Origin: Pseudorasbora parva
Lineage: Eukaryota; Chordata; Actinopteri; Cypriniformes; Gobionidae
DNA length: 64,000 bases
NCBI RefSeq assembly: GCF_024679245.1
Contig: NC_090172.1
Location: forward strand, 7,673,233-7,737,232
Direction: 5' to 3'
Shown: piece after piece, positions 51,994-64,000 of the stretch
Position numbering within the stretch: the first letter of the stretch is position 1
Layout of the letters: each line of letters opens with the position of its first letter
Translations under genes and position numbers: made by a program
The notes under the pieces: generated by a model
Told to the model about the DNA's origin: nothing
The model's input: the letters and a program-made list of their open reading frames with translations, nothing else
Database searches by the model: none

Positions 51994-52662
51994 TCTGGGA
52001 AAAGCAGGCTTTCATAAATAGTTACAATCTAGAAAATACAGGTCCCTGACTACTATGTACCAACATTTCAATGTACTTATTGTCTCCATGCATGTTTTAC
52101 ATTGTTCTTAAACTTATACATACCTGCATATAATTACAGCTGTAGTTAACCAAATGTGACCAATAGTTATAAAATGATTGTCTGTCTGAAATTTAAGGCA
52201 AACATCAATACATTGTAATGTTTTTTATGGACTTAAAATTTGAAAAGTAAATGAACACTGTAACAGGAGCCTTGCATAAATGATATGGTGCTTTGGTGAA
52301 GGATGCAGGCAGCGAGGCGAACCAGCATATGCCAGTGTTGCAGAAATATCTCTTCGTTTTCCCCACAGTTTCTCCACAAGAGCGGTTTGTTCGCTCCACT
52401 GATGTACACAGCCAGAAAAAACACAAACAAACGAACAAACAAAAAAACAATAATTTTAGAGAAGCAAGGATTAAAAATGTGTAAATACTCTCAACAGCCT
52501 GCTGCTTGGCTCTCCACCAAACCATTTAAATCATAATTTGTACTCTACTCATCCCTTTTGTTGAAACACAATTTACCATGAATTTGGTTGATTTGCTCTT
52601 TTTCACTATTGTTAATGTTTTCCCCCTCACGGCGGAGGCCAATAAAAGTGTCACTTTTGCAG
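51994..52662. other. Intron end before the last exon
   Basis: No repeat or gene is recognised. It ends with the pyrimidine-rich acceptor TGTCACTTTTGCAG. Confidence 0.45.
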
Positions 52663-52803
52663 GCTTCACCAGCTGCACTGGCAAAGTGCGTCCTGGCGGA
52701 GGTGCCTAAACAGGTAGTGGAGTACTTCAGTCACAAGGCCATACCGCCCATAAACCCAGTGCTGAATTCAGCCCCCAACTCCATCGCCAACACTCCTGAA
52801 TAA
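52663..52803 (+). CDS. cpne7: cpne7 last coding exon, residues 345-390 and stop
   Basis: The acceptor is GTGTCACTTTTGCAG. It encodes ASPAALAKCVLAEVPKQVVE and YFSHKAIPP, the conserved end of the A domain, followed by a variable tail INPVLNSAPNSIANTPE and TAA at 52801-52803. The tail length is normal for this branch and differs from other copines, as expected. Confidence 0.96.
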   Translation, partial: ASPAALAKCVLAEVPKQVVEYFSHKAIPPINPVLNSAPNSIANTPE

Positions 52804-54097
52804 CACTCAAACCTCCGGTCAAGCCCTCGACTCCTTCACAGCACAGCAAAGAGTGAGAGCTGGGACAGGGCTGCTCTGCCAACATACAGTACACTGACTA
52901 CACTTGTCTATTGTAAGATGTTCATACACGACTGGACCGTGGTGGCCGATCTTACCCTTGACACCATGACTGCTCCCCCAGCATGCCAACCGGAGTCCAT
53001 TTCCCTCTGTCTTGTCTAGGGTCAGACCATACATTGAATTCCCATCAGCACCACAGGCCTTCTGATCCCCCCCGACTCTTTTCAACTGCACAAGGCCACT
53101 GCTTTCTGCGGTTTTGTATGACCTTCAGAGCTTTCGAAGACTTTGCTCTGCCTGCCTGTGGGCTCTTTTTATTTCTGGACTCTTGGAGAACTGGAAAGGA
53201 ACTGGCTATAAACGTACAATGTAATATGAAGAAATATTCTATAGATAATTGCATGTACAGTACATTGCCTGAAAGAGTCCGCTTTGGTTTCGCTGGACAA
53301 ATATGCATATTTCATAGCTAAAATCATTATAATTTTGATGTAAAGATAATGGGTGTGAGAACGGTCATAAGCTGACTAGTCAATTAGTCAGGTCGACCAG
53401 TTTTAAATATTTTAGCGGTGGTGCTTTAATTAGCATGTTTGACTATTTGCACAGTGAAACCCATTTGGAAAACCTGAGTCTTCAAATCCATCGCCTTGAA
53501 AGCACCGCTGCAACAGACGTACACATGCAGACCTGCTGTTTTTTTAAGCATCTTCACCAGGAGCATTGTGAGCCGTGAGCATTCATCTACACCGTTAGCA
53601 TTCTTTTCAGAGTTGTTTTTACACAAAAAATACCTTTTACAAATGTATCTTGAGACCCTTGTGCAAATTGTATAATTTCATTATGTCTAACTTAAATTCA
53701 TCTGTTAACATCCTTTAACAAACACTTCTGATTGCTCAAAACAAAACGTATGTAGGACTTCTTAAAAAATGGTAAGTCAATAGGTAATGGTTGGGTTGTC
53801 TGAGAATATGTTGGAAGTGTTTTGTTCCCATCCCTATAGTCATCACATCCAGTCTACAACTCCTGCTCTTATTCAAGTGTGCTCTAATTAATATTTTTTC
53901 TCTGTTTAAATGGTTTGTGTAAGCATCGCCTCAGGCTTTGTGTCAATCATAAGAGAAGTGCACAAATCTCTGCTCTGATCAAAAGTCAAGTATAATTTTT
54001 GTGAATAGCAGAACTGAACAGACTTGTTTCATGAACCCATCTGTCATTGATGCGCCCCCAAAAAAAATGTCACCGCCCTAAACATACACCTATGTAT

Positions 54098-55176
54098 TCC
54101 CTTTTGGAAAAAAGCGCTTTATTGTATTGAATGTGCACTTGTAGTGTACATAAAATCTTTAAAGTATATTTAAAGGTGTATCATGTAAATTTCAGCGGCA
54201 TCTGGTGAGGTTGCAATTTTTAAGTGCCCACTGCTCACCCCTCCCTCTTGAAGAACATAGAGAAGCTACGGTGGCCGACATAGGACAAAAATGCCGTCTG
54301 AGAGCGCTCTGTAGAGCAGTTTGTCCCTTTAGGGCTACTGTAGAAACATGGCGGTGCAAAACAGTGACTTCAATGTAAGGTGTATGGGGATAGAAATTAT
54401 AAAAACATAACGGTTCATTATGTAAGGTCTTTATACACCACTGAAAACATAGTTATGCATATTATATAGCATTTATGTCAATAGATCCTCCTAAATACTA
54501 CACAGAAACTTTAAATATATATTTGTATGGGGTATTATTAATGAACTCGAAGGACACAAGAATACATAAAGAGAGTCCACTTTTATGAATGTTTGTTAAC
54601 ACATTTAAGTACACTTTTAAAAATGACACTTTGGAATATCAAATTAAAGTTTTTACTTTTAGTAGAACTTTTTAAATTTAATCTTTTGTGCTTTTAAAAA
54701 GCACATATTTTGACGTGTTTACTTACAGTACATACAGTACTAAAGCACAGGTGAAGAGGTCAATTATAATATTAACTTTAGTGTGTTATGCAATATTACA
54801 TTTAAAGTTGATATATTTAAAATGCAACTACATTTACAAATACAAAATATTTAAATATAGCACATATGAGTTTCAATAAAAATGACATTAAAATATAATT
54901 TAGTTTACTATAATTCAATGGTAATTTTTCTGCTTTAACCATATTTCAAAGACTACCAAAATGACATGAAGAATTAAGTCCTACTTAAGTGTTCAAAAAC
55001 TTGGGTCTTGGGTTCAACTAATTGAATTGAACATAAATTTGAACTAATACATGTTCGTTTAATTGTAAATAATTGTCCTCAAACATTGCTTTTAAGTATT
55101 CATTTAAAGTATAATTTCTGTAATAAGTACCCCTTTTTAAAAGTATGTTAAAGTGTACCTATTTTTCACACGGGAG
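54098..55176. mobile_element. AAAAAGTACACTT-family element with a nested MITE
   Basis: The ends TCCCTTTTGGAAAAAAGCGC and AAAGTGTACCTATTTTTCAC match the copy at 23750-24286. Positions 54170-54514 are inserted MITE sequence absent from that copy. Interior words such as AGTCCACTTTTATGAATGTT are shared. Confidence 0.7.
54170..54514. mobile_element. Nested TTAA-type MITE
   Basis: TTAAAGGTGTATCATGTAAA and TACTACACAGAAACTTTAA are its ends, with TTAA at each edge. The GC-richer interior (CTACGGTGGCCGACATAGG) is non-coding. The related element at 23750-24286 lacks it. Confidence 0.7.
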
Positions 55177-55295
55177 GCACATTATATCCAAAGCATTTTA
55201 TCATTAAAACATTTAAACTTTAAAGCAAGTTTTCATTTGAAATTGAGCTAAATGAAGGCAAAGTGAATATAAACCGCTAGTTTCACATACAAGAC

Positions 55296-55747
55296 TTAAA
55301 GGGATAGTTCACTGAAATGAAAATGACACCCATGATTGACTGACCCTCAAGCCATCCTAGGTGTGTATATGACATTCTTTTTTCAGACGAATACAGAGTT
55401 ATATTTAAAAAAAAAATCTCCTGGCTTTCCATGCTTTATAATGTCAGTGAAGTGAGATATTTGACTTTATAATGTGTCAAATATGGATATTTTTCTTACA
55501 AAACCCCATCGATTTGCTTCAGTAGGCTTTTATTAACTTTACTTTAATAATGGATGGATGTACTTTTTTGAGCTTCAAATTTTGGGCTGCCATTCACTGC
55601 CATTATAAAGCTTGGAAGAGTCAGGGCATTTTTTAATATGACTCTGATTTTATTCATCTGACAGAAGAAAGTCACATACACCTAGGATGGCTTAAGGGTG
55701 AGTCAATCATGGGGTAATTTTCATTTTTATGTGAACTATTCCTTTAA
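55296..55747. mobile_element. TTAA-type foldback element, GGGATAGTTCACTG family
   Basis: TTAAAGGGATAGTTCACTGA and TGTGAACTATTCCTTTAA are the ends. Arms include CATGATTGACTGACCCTCAA against GGGTGAGTCAATCATGG, CATCCTAGGTGTGTATATGA against CACATACACCTAGGATGG. Non-coding and within the presumed 3' UTR. Confidence 0.88.
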
Positions 55748-57283
55748 GCCTATAGTCCCTGACTAAAATGCATGTTTGAGCTGTTTTAACTGAGCTTGCA
55801 CTGATATATCTTAAAATATGTCAGTGCCATTGTTTTTTCTCAAGATACAAACCAGTAATGTTTTGTTCTAAGGCACGTTTATGAAAGCGCTGACTGTGAA
55901 ACCAGGCCAAAAAGTGCTAAAGTGCTGTCTTCATTCTTATGTTTGGGTGTGGCACTCACACAGTTGTGCTGTTGAATTGACTCTGACACATGACATTGCC
56001 ACATGCACAGGGTTTATATGGTTGACAGTGAACAATAGCCATGTCTGCACAGTTCTACAGTCCGTGCATCACCTCAAATATTAACATTGCACGTACAAAT
56101 CAACAAACAGTGATCGCTGTATTTACATATTACTCTAGAACTTAATTGGGTGAACAGAAATAACTTCATAAGAAATCATTCAGTATCGCCTAGCACAAAA
56201 AGACCTGCCCTGTCGAATGAATTGCAACCTTTCATACAACTAGAGCGATGTTATCCAGCATTCAGTTGCTTCAACAAAAACTAAGAGCTGCATTTTGACT
56301 TCAGATATATGAGAAAATCATTTTAAAGTGTTTAATGAATGTACATTTCTTTTTCTTTGTGCAAAGCAATGGGTTCGAGTTATCCATTAACAGGGTATAT
56401 AGTCATTTACGATTTTGGGCTGAGAAGTGTCAGATGTTTGGTGTGCTTAGTACACGTCTATACAAGAGCACAAACGAAAACGCCTGTACTTGTACTTCTC
56501 TCTCCCTCGTTCTGTCTGCTATTCTGAAGCCTGTATTGCACAAATGCAACATTATAATTCCATTGTGATATGGTTATGTAAATGGAGAGTGGCTTTTTGA
56601 ACTGTACATGTAGCCTATTCCAATTTCCGCAGCGGTCTTGTACATAGCATTTTTAAATACTTTCTTTTCTTTGCTTGTCTCTTTAATCCCTTTCCAAATG
56701 GACTGCAGTTGCATGTTCAGTGTTTCCCGGGGTGAAGTTTGATCCCTCTTTTTCAGGAGGTGCTGCTCTTTCACATAGTAGCAGAAGGAGAGGAATATGT
56801 TGAGCATGAGTGTCCTTCTACTATGGGTCAGCATCACCCTGGTGGTATTTTCTTGCAGCCGGAGGTCATTGCTGCTTTAGATATTCATGCAGACCTCTGA
56901 GTTATTAGCTAACACATTATAAGTCTGCTTACAGACGGTCAGCTGCATCCTAAAGCATCATATCACTGAAAAGATAGGCAGATCATGCTGTCCAAAAGGA
57001 AACCTTTATTAAATTGTAGTGTTATTATTACTGTCAAAGGCGCTGGATCACGGAGAAAGAAGAGTCATTTGAACATATTTGGTCTCATCTATGCTTTAAC
57101 AATGCTTTGATTTGAGCCGGTGACATTACTGGAAGTATGTCTTTCAAAAGCTGTGATTTACTGCATGCACTCCTCTGTGTTGAAATGTACATGTCGGATT
57201 TCTTTCAGTGTTATTTTGTCGGAAGCGAGTCTGCTGTTGCACAAGCCCGTTTCCTGTAGAGTATAGACTTCTGCATCGAGGCT

Positions 57284-57289
57284 AATAAA
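57284..57289 (+). promoter_or_regulatory. cpne7: Candidate polyadenylation signal
   Basis: AATAAA is followed 20-30 bases later by the GU-rich stretch TGGTGGTGTGTCATTGTGG, the usual layout of a vertebrate cleavage site near 57300-57310. The surrounding 56300-57300 sequence is unique and repeat-free. Confidence 0.65.
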
Positions 57290-57605
57290 TCTTTTAATAA
57301 TTTGACTGAATGGTGGTGTGTCATTGTGGTATGCCAGTTTGAGTCAAGTGGACACATAGTTACATTTTGGCAAATGATTTGTTTGTTTTGAAGAATCCTC
57401 TCAGAAAGATCCTAATTTACCTTAAAAACTTAGATATTAGCTTAAAAGTGTTCGATCTGAGAGCAACTCTGAGCGAGGAAAATACAAAAACTTTTATTTT
57501 AGTGAGGAGGCGGGGCTGACCCTGTTGCTACATATGACACAGTCTTTTGAAGACTGTGATTGGTTCCAAGAAGGAAAAAGAGCTCTTTAAAGTATAGAGT
57601 CTATG

Positions 57606-58235
57606 ACTGTGTCCGAAAACCTAGGCAGCTGACTCGTCGCCTCGCTGCCTTATCAGACAATGACTTGTAAAGCAGCGTTTTGTGCATGAAGGCACCTCAT
57701 GAAACTAATTTCACACAGACTTCTAAGGCAGTGTAACAGTTAAATGATCTACAGCAAAATAGAGAGAGCTTTGGTGAGAACTAAACACATATTTAAATAC
57801 TAGAGGAGAACGGGCTGATGTGAGACCCCCTGTATCGAGTCAACAGAACACATTTGTGGTCATATGACCATTATATTATTTATTATCATTATATTTTCAA
57901 GCCCCTCCAATTTTCCCTTGGCCATGAAGGAGAGGACTTCATGGTGTCGTGGTCAGCATGTTTGTTTTCACAAAAATATTTTTTTTTTTTGCATGTAAAA
58001 GTAAATTTTCTAGCAGCCAAAAAAACCTGTTGTGCCAAAGCAAATTGATTCAGGTAGATATCAAAGCCAGCGAAGGATACATATATGCTGCCTTCAAAAA
58101 TGGATCAGATGAAGGTCTCTCTGGAGACAGGAAGTGAAGCAAACATTAGATTCAGACGTGGCTTGATGCCTTCCTGCCTTAAAATGTGTCCTCCGAAGGC
58201 CGCATTTTTAAAGTTTCGGAAGCAGCCTATATAAA
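57606..58235. repeat. Dispersed repeat with CTGTGTCCGAAAACCTAGGC edge
   Basis: A left block (GTGTCCGAAAACCTAGGCAG, CGTCGCCTCGCTGCCTTATC) and a right block (GCCTTCCTGCCTTAAAATGT, AAAGTTTCGGAAGCAGCC) have inverted similarity (TTCGGA/TCCGAA, AGGCAG/CTGCCT). Ends are not exact. Confidence 0.45.
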
Positions 58236-58276
58236 TCTTCACTATGAAATTACAGGTGTCATTTTTTCTGTTTTAC

Positions 58277-58396
<120 letters not shown>

Positions 58397-58466
58397 TAAT
58401 ATAAATATATCTGTATATACTGTATATTCTTTTTTATTTTATTTACCATGCTTTAATTGTTGTGCT

Positions 58467-58961
58467 TCAAAGGGTTAGTTCACCCAAAAATGTAAATTCT
58501 CTCATTAATTAGTCACCCTAATGTCGATCGACACCCGTAAGACCTCCGTTCATGATTCGGATCGTGTCTCAAACTGCTGAAATCACGTGACTTTGGCGAT
58601 CTGAATCATGAATCGATACACTGATTCATAACGTTTGAAACTTTGGTTTGAAATCGGCCCATCACTATATAAGTCGTTATTTAATTTTTATTTGCGCACA
58701 AAAACTATTCTCGCCGCTTCATAATATGATTGTAGAGTCACTGTAGTGAGATGGGCTTTGTAACGACGTCTTTAGCCTTTATGGGTCTTGAGAGAGGAAA
58801 TGACATTGGTGTCAATGAAGGCCTTTCTGAGCCATCGGATTTCAACAAAAAAAATCTTCATTTGTGTTTCGAAGATGAACGGAGGTCTTACGGGTGTTGA
58901 ACAACATTGGGGTAAGTGATTAATGAGAGAATTTTCATTTTTGGGTGAAGTAACCCTTTAA
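58467..58961. mobile_element. Foldback element, GGGTTAGTTCACCC family
   Basis: AAAGGGTTAGTTCACCCAAA and TTTTGGGTGAAGTAACCCTTTAA form the ends; GTAAGACCTCCGTTCATGAT faces AAGATGAACGGAGGTCTTAC. Its interior (GAAATCGGCCCATCACTATA) is shared with 43373-43917. The outer left base set is TCAA rather than TTAA, one change. Confidence 0.88.
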
Positions 58962-60737
58962 CGTTTGATAGGAAATGAACAGTGACACAATAAGGTTCTG
59001 GTTAACATAATAAGGTTAGGTTGTGAAAGACACAAATCATCACAGCTGCAAAGCTGCATTTTTTCAGTTGCCAAATTTGTTAATATAGTGATTACTTCCA
59101 TTTCTGCGCTGTGTCAGAGATGTTAGTGTGTCTCTAATAAGACCGATCACAAACCTGACCCCTGCACGATCTAATGTGTCTTATTAACAAACTCATGCAT
59201 TGTGTGCAACACTTTTCTTCTCCCTCTTCGCATTTCGTCCATTTTCTCCATTACTAAAGAAACTCTTAAGCCTCTAAAAAGTCCTTGTCTGTGTTCCTTA
59301 TACTTTTGGACCTTAAGACCTCTTTTAAGGATTAAGAGTTTTCTGAATTACTTGTTTCTGTACTATGATTTTTTTTCTCTAATTTGAAAAGAAAACGTCC
59401 ACCTTTCTAGAAATGTTTTTAGAATTTTGTCACTATAGGTCAGGAGCTACTCTTTGCATTAAGAATTTTCATGAATATGGGCCCTACATTACATCAAACG
59501 AAAAACATAAAAAGGCAACATTTTAAACTGAGAAAATCGTTAGAGATTATGGATATTGTTGTTGTCAAAGACTACATCTAATTCAGAACAATTTTCAAAA
59601 CATAGATGGAGTAGATCAACACCCCTAAAGCTTCACCGTCCTGGGGCCAGGGGTCTGTTCTTCGTACGTCGCTAACTCAGTTAGCTGGATTTGACTGTTG
59701 ACGATTTGGCATGATCTCGGATTGCTTGGTTCTTCAAAGCTCATCCTGGACTTGCTGTCATAGCAACAGGTCCGTTAGCTTAAACCTGCTCGGGAACAGG
59801 CTTATTTCATGTAAACAGGATTAGATCGCATCTTAAGGTGATACTTAAAATCTGTCCCAGCCACTGCTACTTTATTACGAGAGTTCATTACTGAACCAGG
59901 GGCAATAATAATTTAAAATAATAATAAATATAAAAGTTTATTTGAAAATATGTTGTGTAAAATGTATGTATAATACTATAGACACAGTCACTTGATTAAG
60001 AGATTTATTTGTGAATTGTGATGGAATGATTACTTTATAGATGTACTGGAGGTTTACACACATTGTGCAGTTAATCTTGTTTTTTTGTGTGTGTTTTTTT
60101 ATTGCCAGAAAAAAACATGTAAAATACAGCAAAGAAAATATATTAATACACATATACAACAAAAAAATAAATAAATACAAAAGAACAATGAAACAAAGAA
60201 TCCAAACCTTGGTAAATTAATTTTAAAAAAATATATTCTTTAAGAATATTACAAGTCTTTCTTGCTTTTTTATTCATAACATTCTTTAAACTGGTGCAAT
60301 AGTCCTTAGATATACCATGCAAAATGGTATAAAATGGTATTTTGTTTAAAAACAAAAACAAAAAACAATAGCGGATCATTCAGGTAACGACACACAGTAA
60401 AACTTAAAATTGCTCATTAGAAATATATATGTAACCTTTATATTGAAGTGAAGTTTAGAAAACATGATTGGGGAATTGGATGTCCGGTTTTCTTTGATAC
60501 TAATCATTATGCATTTGTGTTAATTAGGGTACATCTATGCAAGAAAAACCTTGTAACATGAAAGTTGATCAATATTTTATGTAAAGTATGCAGTAGGGTT
60601 TCAAGGGGATATACAATCCACCAACCTGAATGGCTCATATCTATATTGCATATCTGATAAAAAACAGAAGTCTGATTGCAAATCTGCAAAACCTAATATT
60701 GGGAATAAACGTAGGTCACATGGATGTGTCTCTTGAT
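58962..60737. other. Intergenic, repeat scraps only
   Basis: A block at about 59650-59850 (GGGGTCTGTTCTTCGTACGT, CTAACTCAGTTAGCTGGATT, GCTCGGGAACAGGCTTATTT) looks like a dispersed DNA repeat. The remainder is AT-rich without gene signals. Confidence 0.35.
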
Positions 60738-61512
60738 TTAAAGGGATACTTCACCGCTTTTTCATATTAAACTGTTATTCCCTTAAATAAGAAGAGTTGA
60801 TACATCCCTCTCTCATCTCAGTGCGCGCTCTTAATCGCTCTGACGCGCGGTGACGATCTGATAGCATTTAGCTTAGCCCACTAAGCCCAGTTCATTCACT
60901 GTGGAACCAAACAGAGATCAAGTTAGAAATGACCAAACACCTCCACGTTTCCCTATTTAAATACAGTTACACGAAAAGTTGAACCATCAAGTATGGTGAC
61001 AAAATATAACATGGCACTTTTCTGAGCGGATTAAAAAGGAGAACTATAATGTATGGCGGAATAGCACTTCTGAGAGTTATTCGACTCCATGCCTGAAAAA
61101 TCCTCCCTCTCATCTCCCCCTCCCCCTATTGACAGAAATGAGATCGGGAGGGGGAGATGTGAGTCGAAGTACTCTCAGAAGTGCTATTCCGCCATACATT
61201 ATAGTTCTCCTTTTTAATTCGCTTAGAAAAGCACCACGTGTTGTTTTGTCACCATACATGATGGTTCAACTACTTGTGTAACTGTATTTAAATAGGGAAA
61301 CCGTGGAGGTGTTTGGTCATTTCTAACTTGATCTCTGTTTGGTTCCACAGTGAATGAACTGGGCTTAGTGGGCTAAGCTAAATGCTATCAGATCGTCACC
61401 GCGCGTCAGAGCGATTAAGTGCGCACACTCAGACGAGAGAGGGATGTATCAATCGTCTTAGTTAAGGGAATAACATAGTTTAATATGAAAACGCGGTGAA
61501 ATATCCCTTTAA
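60738..61512. mobile_element. 775-bp near-perfect palindromic TTAA-type element
   Basis: TTAAAGGGATACTTCACCGC and GCGGTGAAATATCCCTTTAA are the ends. Pairing continues almost to the centre: TGACGCGCGGTGACGATCTG faces CAGATCGTCACCGCGCGTCA, and TAATGTATGGCGGAATAGCA faces TGCTATTCCGCCATACATTA. The loop near 61110-61140 is short and pyrimidine-rich. Non-coding. Confidence 0.95.
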
Positions 61513-62317
61513 GGCAGAATCTACATCTGTCATTACATAGACATCAAGAAAGCATCTAATGTGCATAGAAGCAACCCAGGCAATGCAGGGATCTTTAGAA
61601 AAACAATTTTTTATGTTCTTCACACTATAATTTTTATTTTAAGAACTGTTCACAGGAAGTTTCTATGGGATACCAGACTGCTTCTTGGCAGTGGTTTTCA
61701 AATGGTGGCCAGTTCCAGACCCCGTCTTGGTTCCCATCTGGACCATGGGACATAATTGAGCCATTTTACAGTTTCTACAGTTTAAAGTGAACAGCACGTC
61801 AAAGCAATGGAGCAGATCATACCAGAGAGGCTCAGGTTTGTTTATGTAATGATCATTTGGCTCTTTATTCTCTAAAAATGTCTTTATCTAAAGCCAAACA
61901 CTCTCTTTATTCAAGCCTTTTACGCTCCGTGTGCATTGCTTCTCTCTCCCGTAAAGCACCACATTAAAAGCAGCAGATGATGTGGTTATTTTAACAATAG
62001 TAGCAGAAACATGGTGAGCAGGAAATCGATACTTTTGCTAAAATGTTTTGAAAATGGCACAGATGACTGACACTTTAACTAAACCAGGTTTGTGATAAGT
62101 TAGCTCGTGGCAGCTTTAGACGTTTTATCCCCCTTAAATTGAACATTATTAATCAACATAATGAGAGCACTTCATAATAAACATTCATGAAAATGATGTT
62201 GATTGGGAAGGTAAGACTAAAATCACTTTAATATTTTGTCTGTGTTAATACCAACTGCATACATTTTGGCACAAGTTTGTATTTTTTTGCAGTTTTACGA
62301 TTATACCCCCATTTTCT
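61513..62317. other. Intergenic, nothing recognised
   Basis: No repeat ends or coding motif found. A 64-codon frame at 61561-61755 has no recognised feature. Confidence 0.4.
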
Positions 62318-63823
62318 TTAAAGGGGCCCTAGAATGAAAAATTGAATTAACCTTGTCATAGTGAAATAATAAGAGTTCAGTACATGGACATCACATACTG
62401 TGACAAACACCATTGCCTGCTCCTTCTTATGTAAATCTCGTGAATGAAAAACACCACAGAAAGAAAAGTGCTTCTCAACATAAACCAAACAGTGACGCAG
62501 GCGTTGGGGATCATTTATATGCACGCCCCCAACATTTGCGTCTGTCCAAACATGTTCATTGTCAGGCGGAGATGACGGAGCCGAATCATCAAACGACACT
62601 TGGGGATAGCAAAAACGGCAGCTCTCATGAAACGTCATGTTCAGGCTGTGCAGGAGACGTGAGGACTTTTCATATGTCAACAGTCATGGTTGAGGTTTAT
62701 TATAATCCGATACCACAACAGTTTATTTCAAAATCGTTCGTTTGTTCGGCCCATTTCAAGCAAGCTTCGCTCAGCGTCTTAAACTGAAGAAAAGGGCAAC
62801 TATATTCCTGCAAGCAGTAAGTAGCGATTTATCCACTTATTGACTGTTTAAACAATTTCTGATTAAATTGAAAGTTTCTTAGAGAGACAGCATTGTCTAG
62901 ATGACGCAAGATGCTTACAGTAACAATAGGAAACACCAAGTACCATACAAAACTAAATAGTGTGTCTAATGACAAAGGGTAATATTATTTTGTATTACAA
63001 AATACAACCGTAGATACGTTGCTTACAGATCGTTCACTCGATCCTTCTAGCAAACATCACCTTTTCCACCATATAAGTTAATACGATAGTCAAGGCTATT
63101 CATTTGTAAAAATATAAGTTATATATTTATATTTTTGAGAACTGAAGTAGGCCTATGATGTTTTTGCATGCTTGTATTTTTCAGAGAACATCACAGTCAC
63201 TGCATAACGTTAGCCTACATTGTGACCAACGTTATATAAACATGCAATATCGTTGACGAAAAAAGACAAGTCTAAAATGTAGACTGAATGACACTTTAAG
63301 CAGAACATCTCAAATGGAGATTGCTGAAATGCAGCTTACTTGTTTATTGGTGTTTTCAGATCATCCACGCTCGAGAGCTCGTGTGCATATGGTTGCCAGA
63401 TTGGACATGCTTAGGTAAAACACCAGATAGTATACATGTTTTTTCAAAGAAAAGCTCTGTTTGGAGGATTTAATTGACTGAAATCTGGCAACCGCAAGAA
63501 CATGAGCTCTCTCTCACTCACGGGTGATCTAAAACCAATAAACAAGTAAGCTGTCATTCAGTCGGTCTGTGATGTGTCAGGACGGTCAGGACTCACAAGC
63601 CGCTTCACTGAACTGCTGTGAGCTGTGAGCTGCTGAAATAAGCCAATCAGAGCAGAGCTCAACATTAATATTCATGATCATGACCCTTCCAAATAAGGCA
63701 AAAACAGAGCATTACATCCTAGGGACAATTTATAGGGTTCTATATGGACCTTTAAAACTGTATCTGGACATTTTTTGCCCTTAAATAAGCCACATACCCT
63801 CTATGTAGATATCAGAGAACAAT
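62318..63823. mobile_element. DNA element copy 2 (TTAAAGGGGCCCTAGAATGA start)
   Basis: It is a longer version of the element at 24590-25470. The extra interior, about 62450-63120, contains a 124-codon plus-strand frame (62413-62787) ending near SFVCSAHF, loosely like a THAP-type zinc-finger end, which I do not consider proven. Its right terminus is not in the window because another element interrupts it at the TTAA at 63824-63827. Confidence 0.75.
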
Positions 63824-64000
63824 TTAAAGCTACACTGTGTGATATTTTCCCCCATCTAGTGGTGAAAAGGTATATGACCATCCAATGAATAATAGTTTCT
63901 GCTCCTCTCAATTTCGATTTCGTTTAGTCATGGCTTCCAGTTCGACCTCTTCGGTGAATGTTGCTTCAGCTCAAGTGATGAGGTAATTTTTGAAAACTAT
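63824..64000. mobile_element. Start of an AGCTACACTGTGTGA-type element, cut by window end
   Basis: TTAAAGCTACACTGTGTGAT and CCCATCTAGTGGTG match, in the opposite orientation, the right end of 22130-22812. The insertion interrupts copy 2 exactly at a TTAA that is intact at 25433-25436 in copy 1. Confidence 0.75.

Larger units (their letters stand above)
52804..57305 (+). other. cpne7: Likely cpne7 3' UTR, with embedded repeats
   Basis: No splice or coding signal follows the stop, and the first convincing polyadenylation signal is at 57284. Positions about 52804-54097 and 55750-57300 are largely unique. 54098-55176 and 55296-55747 are transposon-derived. The extent is inferred from the polyadenylation signal; a shorter form ending near AATAAA at 54875 is possible. 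Confidence 0.5.

Noticed and set aside
62413..62787. THAP-domain gene
   Set aside because: Only a short end resembling FVCSAHF is seen; the zinc-binding cysteine and histidine pattern is incomplete and the frame lies within a repeated DNA element.

Overview
The window looks like nuclear DNA of a cypriniform (carp-like) teleost. It carries one vertebrate gene split into short exons by long introns with GT-AG junctions. The rest is a dense bed of fish-type repeats: Tc1-like transposons, tRNA-derived SINEs, a truncated LINE, many small foldback elements beginning TTAAAGG, and long TA, CT and CA microsatellites. The species call is an inference from repeat style, not from a search.

The only host gene I can support is the 3' part of a copine on the + strand, best matched to copine-7 (cpne7). 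Eleven exons lie between 2191 and 52803 and join in frame into 390 residues plus a stop. They cover most of the second C2 domain (exons to 3796), the copine von Willebrand A-like domain (exons from 6656 to 46375), and a C-terminal tail with the stop at 52801-52803. The first C2 domain and the start codon lie upstream of the window. A likely polyadenylation signal is at 57284, which would give a 3' UTR of about 4.5 kb containing transposon copies. After about 57.3 kb I see only repeats.

Intron content by region: 0-7.8 kb holds compact exons with foldback elements and a dead Tc1-like copy. The 21.7-kb intron at 7.8-29.5 kb holds two more Tc1-like elements (one nearly intact, with a single in-frame stop), several foldback families and microsatellites. 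29.5-33.6 kb holds a copia/UBN2-type gag remnant split by a 5'-truncated L2-like LINE. 33.7-40.5 kb holds three nested pairs or palindromes, one with a perfect 9-bp target duplication and one with a TAA duplication and a SANT/Myb-like remnant typical of PIF/Harbinger. 40.6-46.1 kb holds a SINE 28 bp after a splice donor and a Tc1-like element with 212-bp terminal repeats. 46.4-52.7 kb holds the most striking object of the window: a 4.37-kb array of about 104 copies of a 42-bp G-rich unit with no indel, lying between the inverted ends of a small DNA element. 57.3-64 kb holds more foldbacks, including a 775-bp near-perfect palindrome.

I found no new protein-based system. The most unusual signals are structural: the indel-free minisatellite born inside a transposon, the shared TTAA termini of many unrelated foldback families with an in-window empty site, and layered insertions whose order can be read directly.
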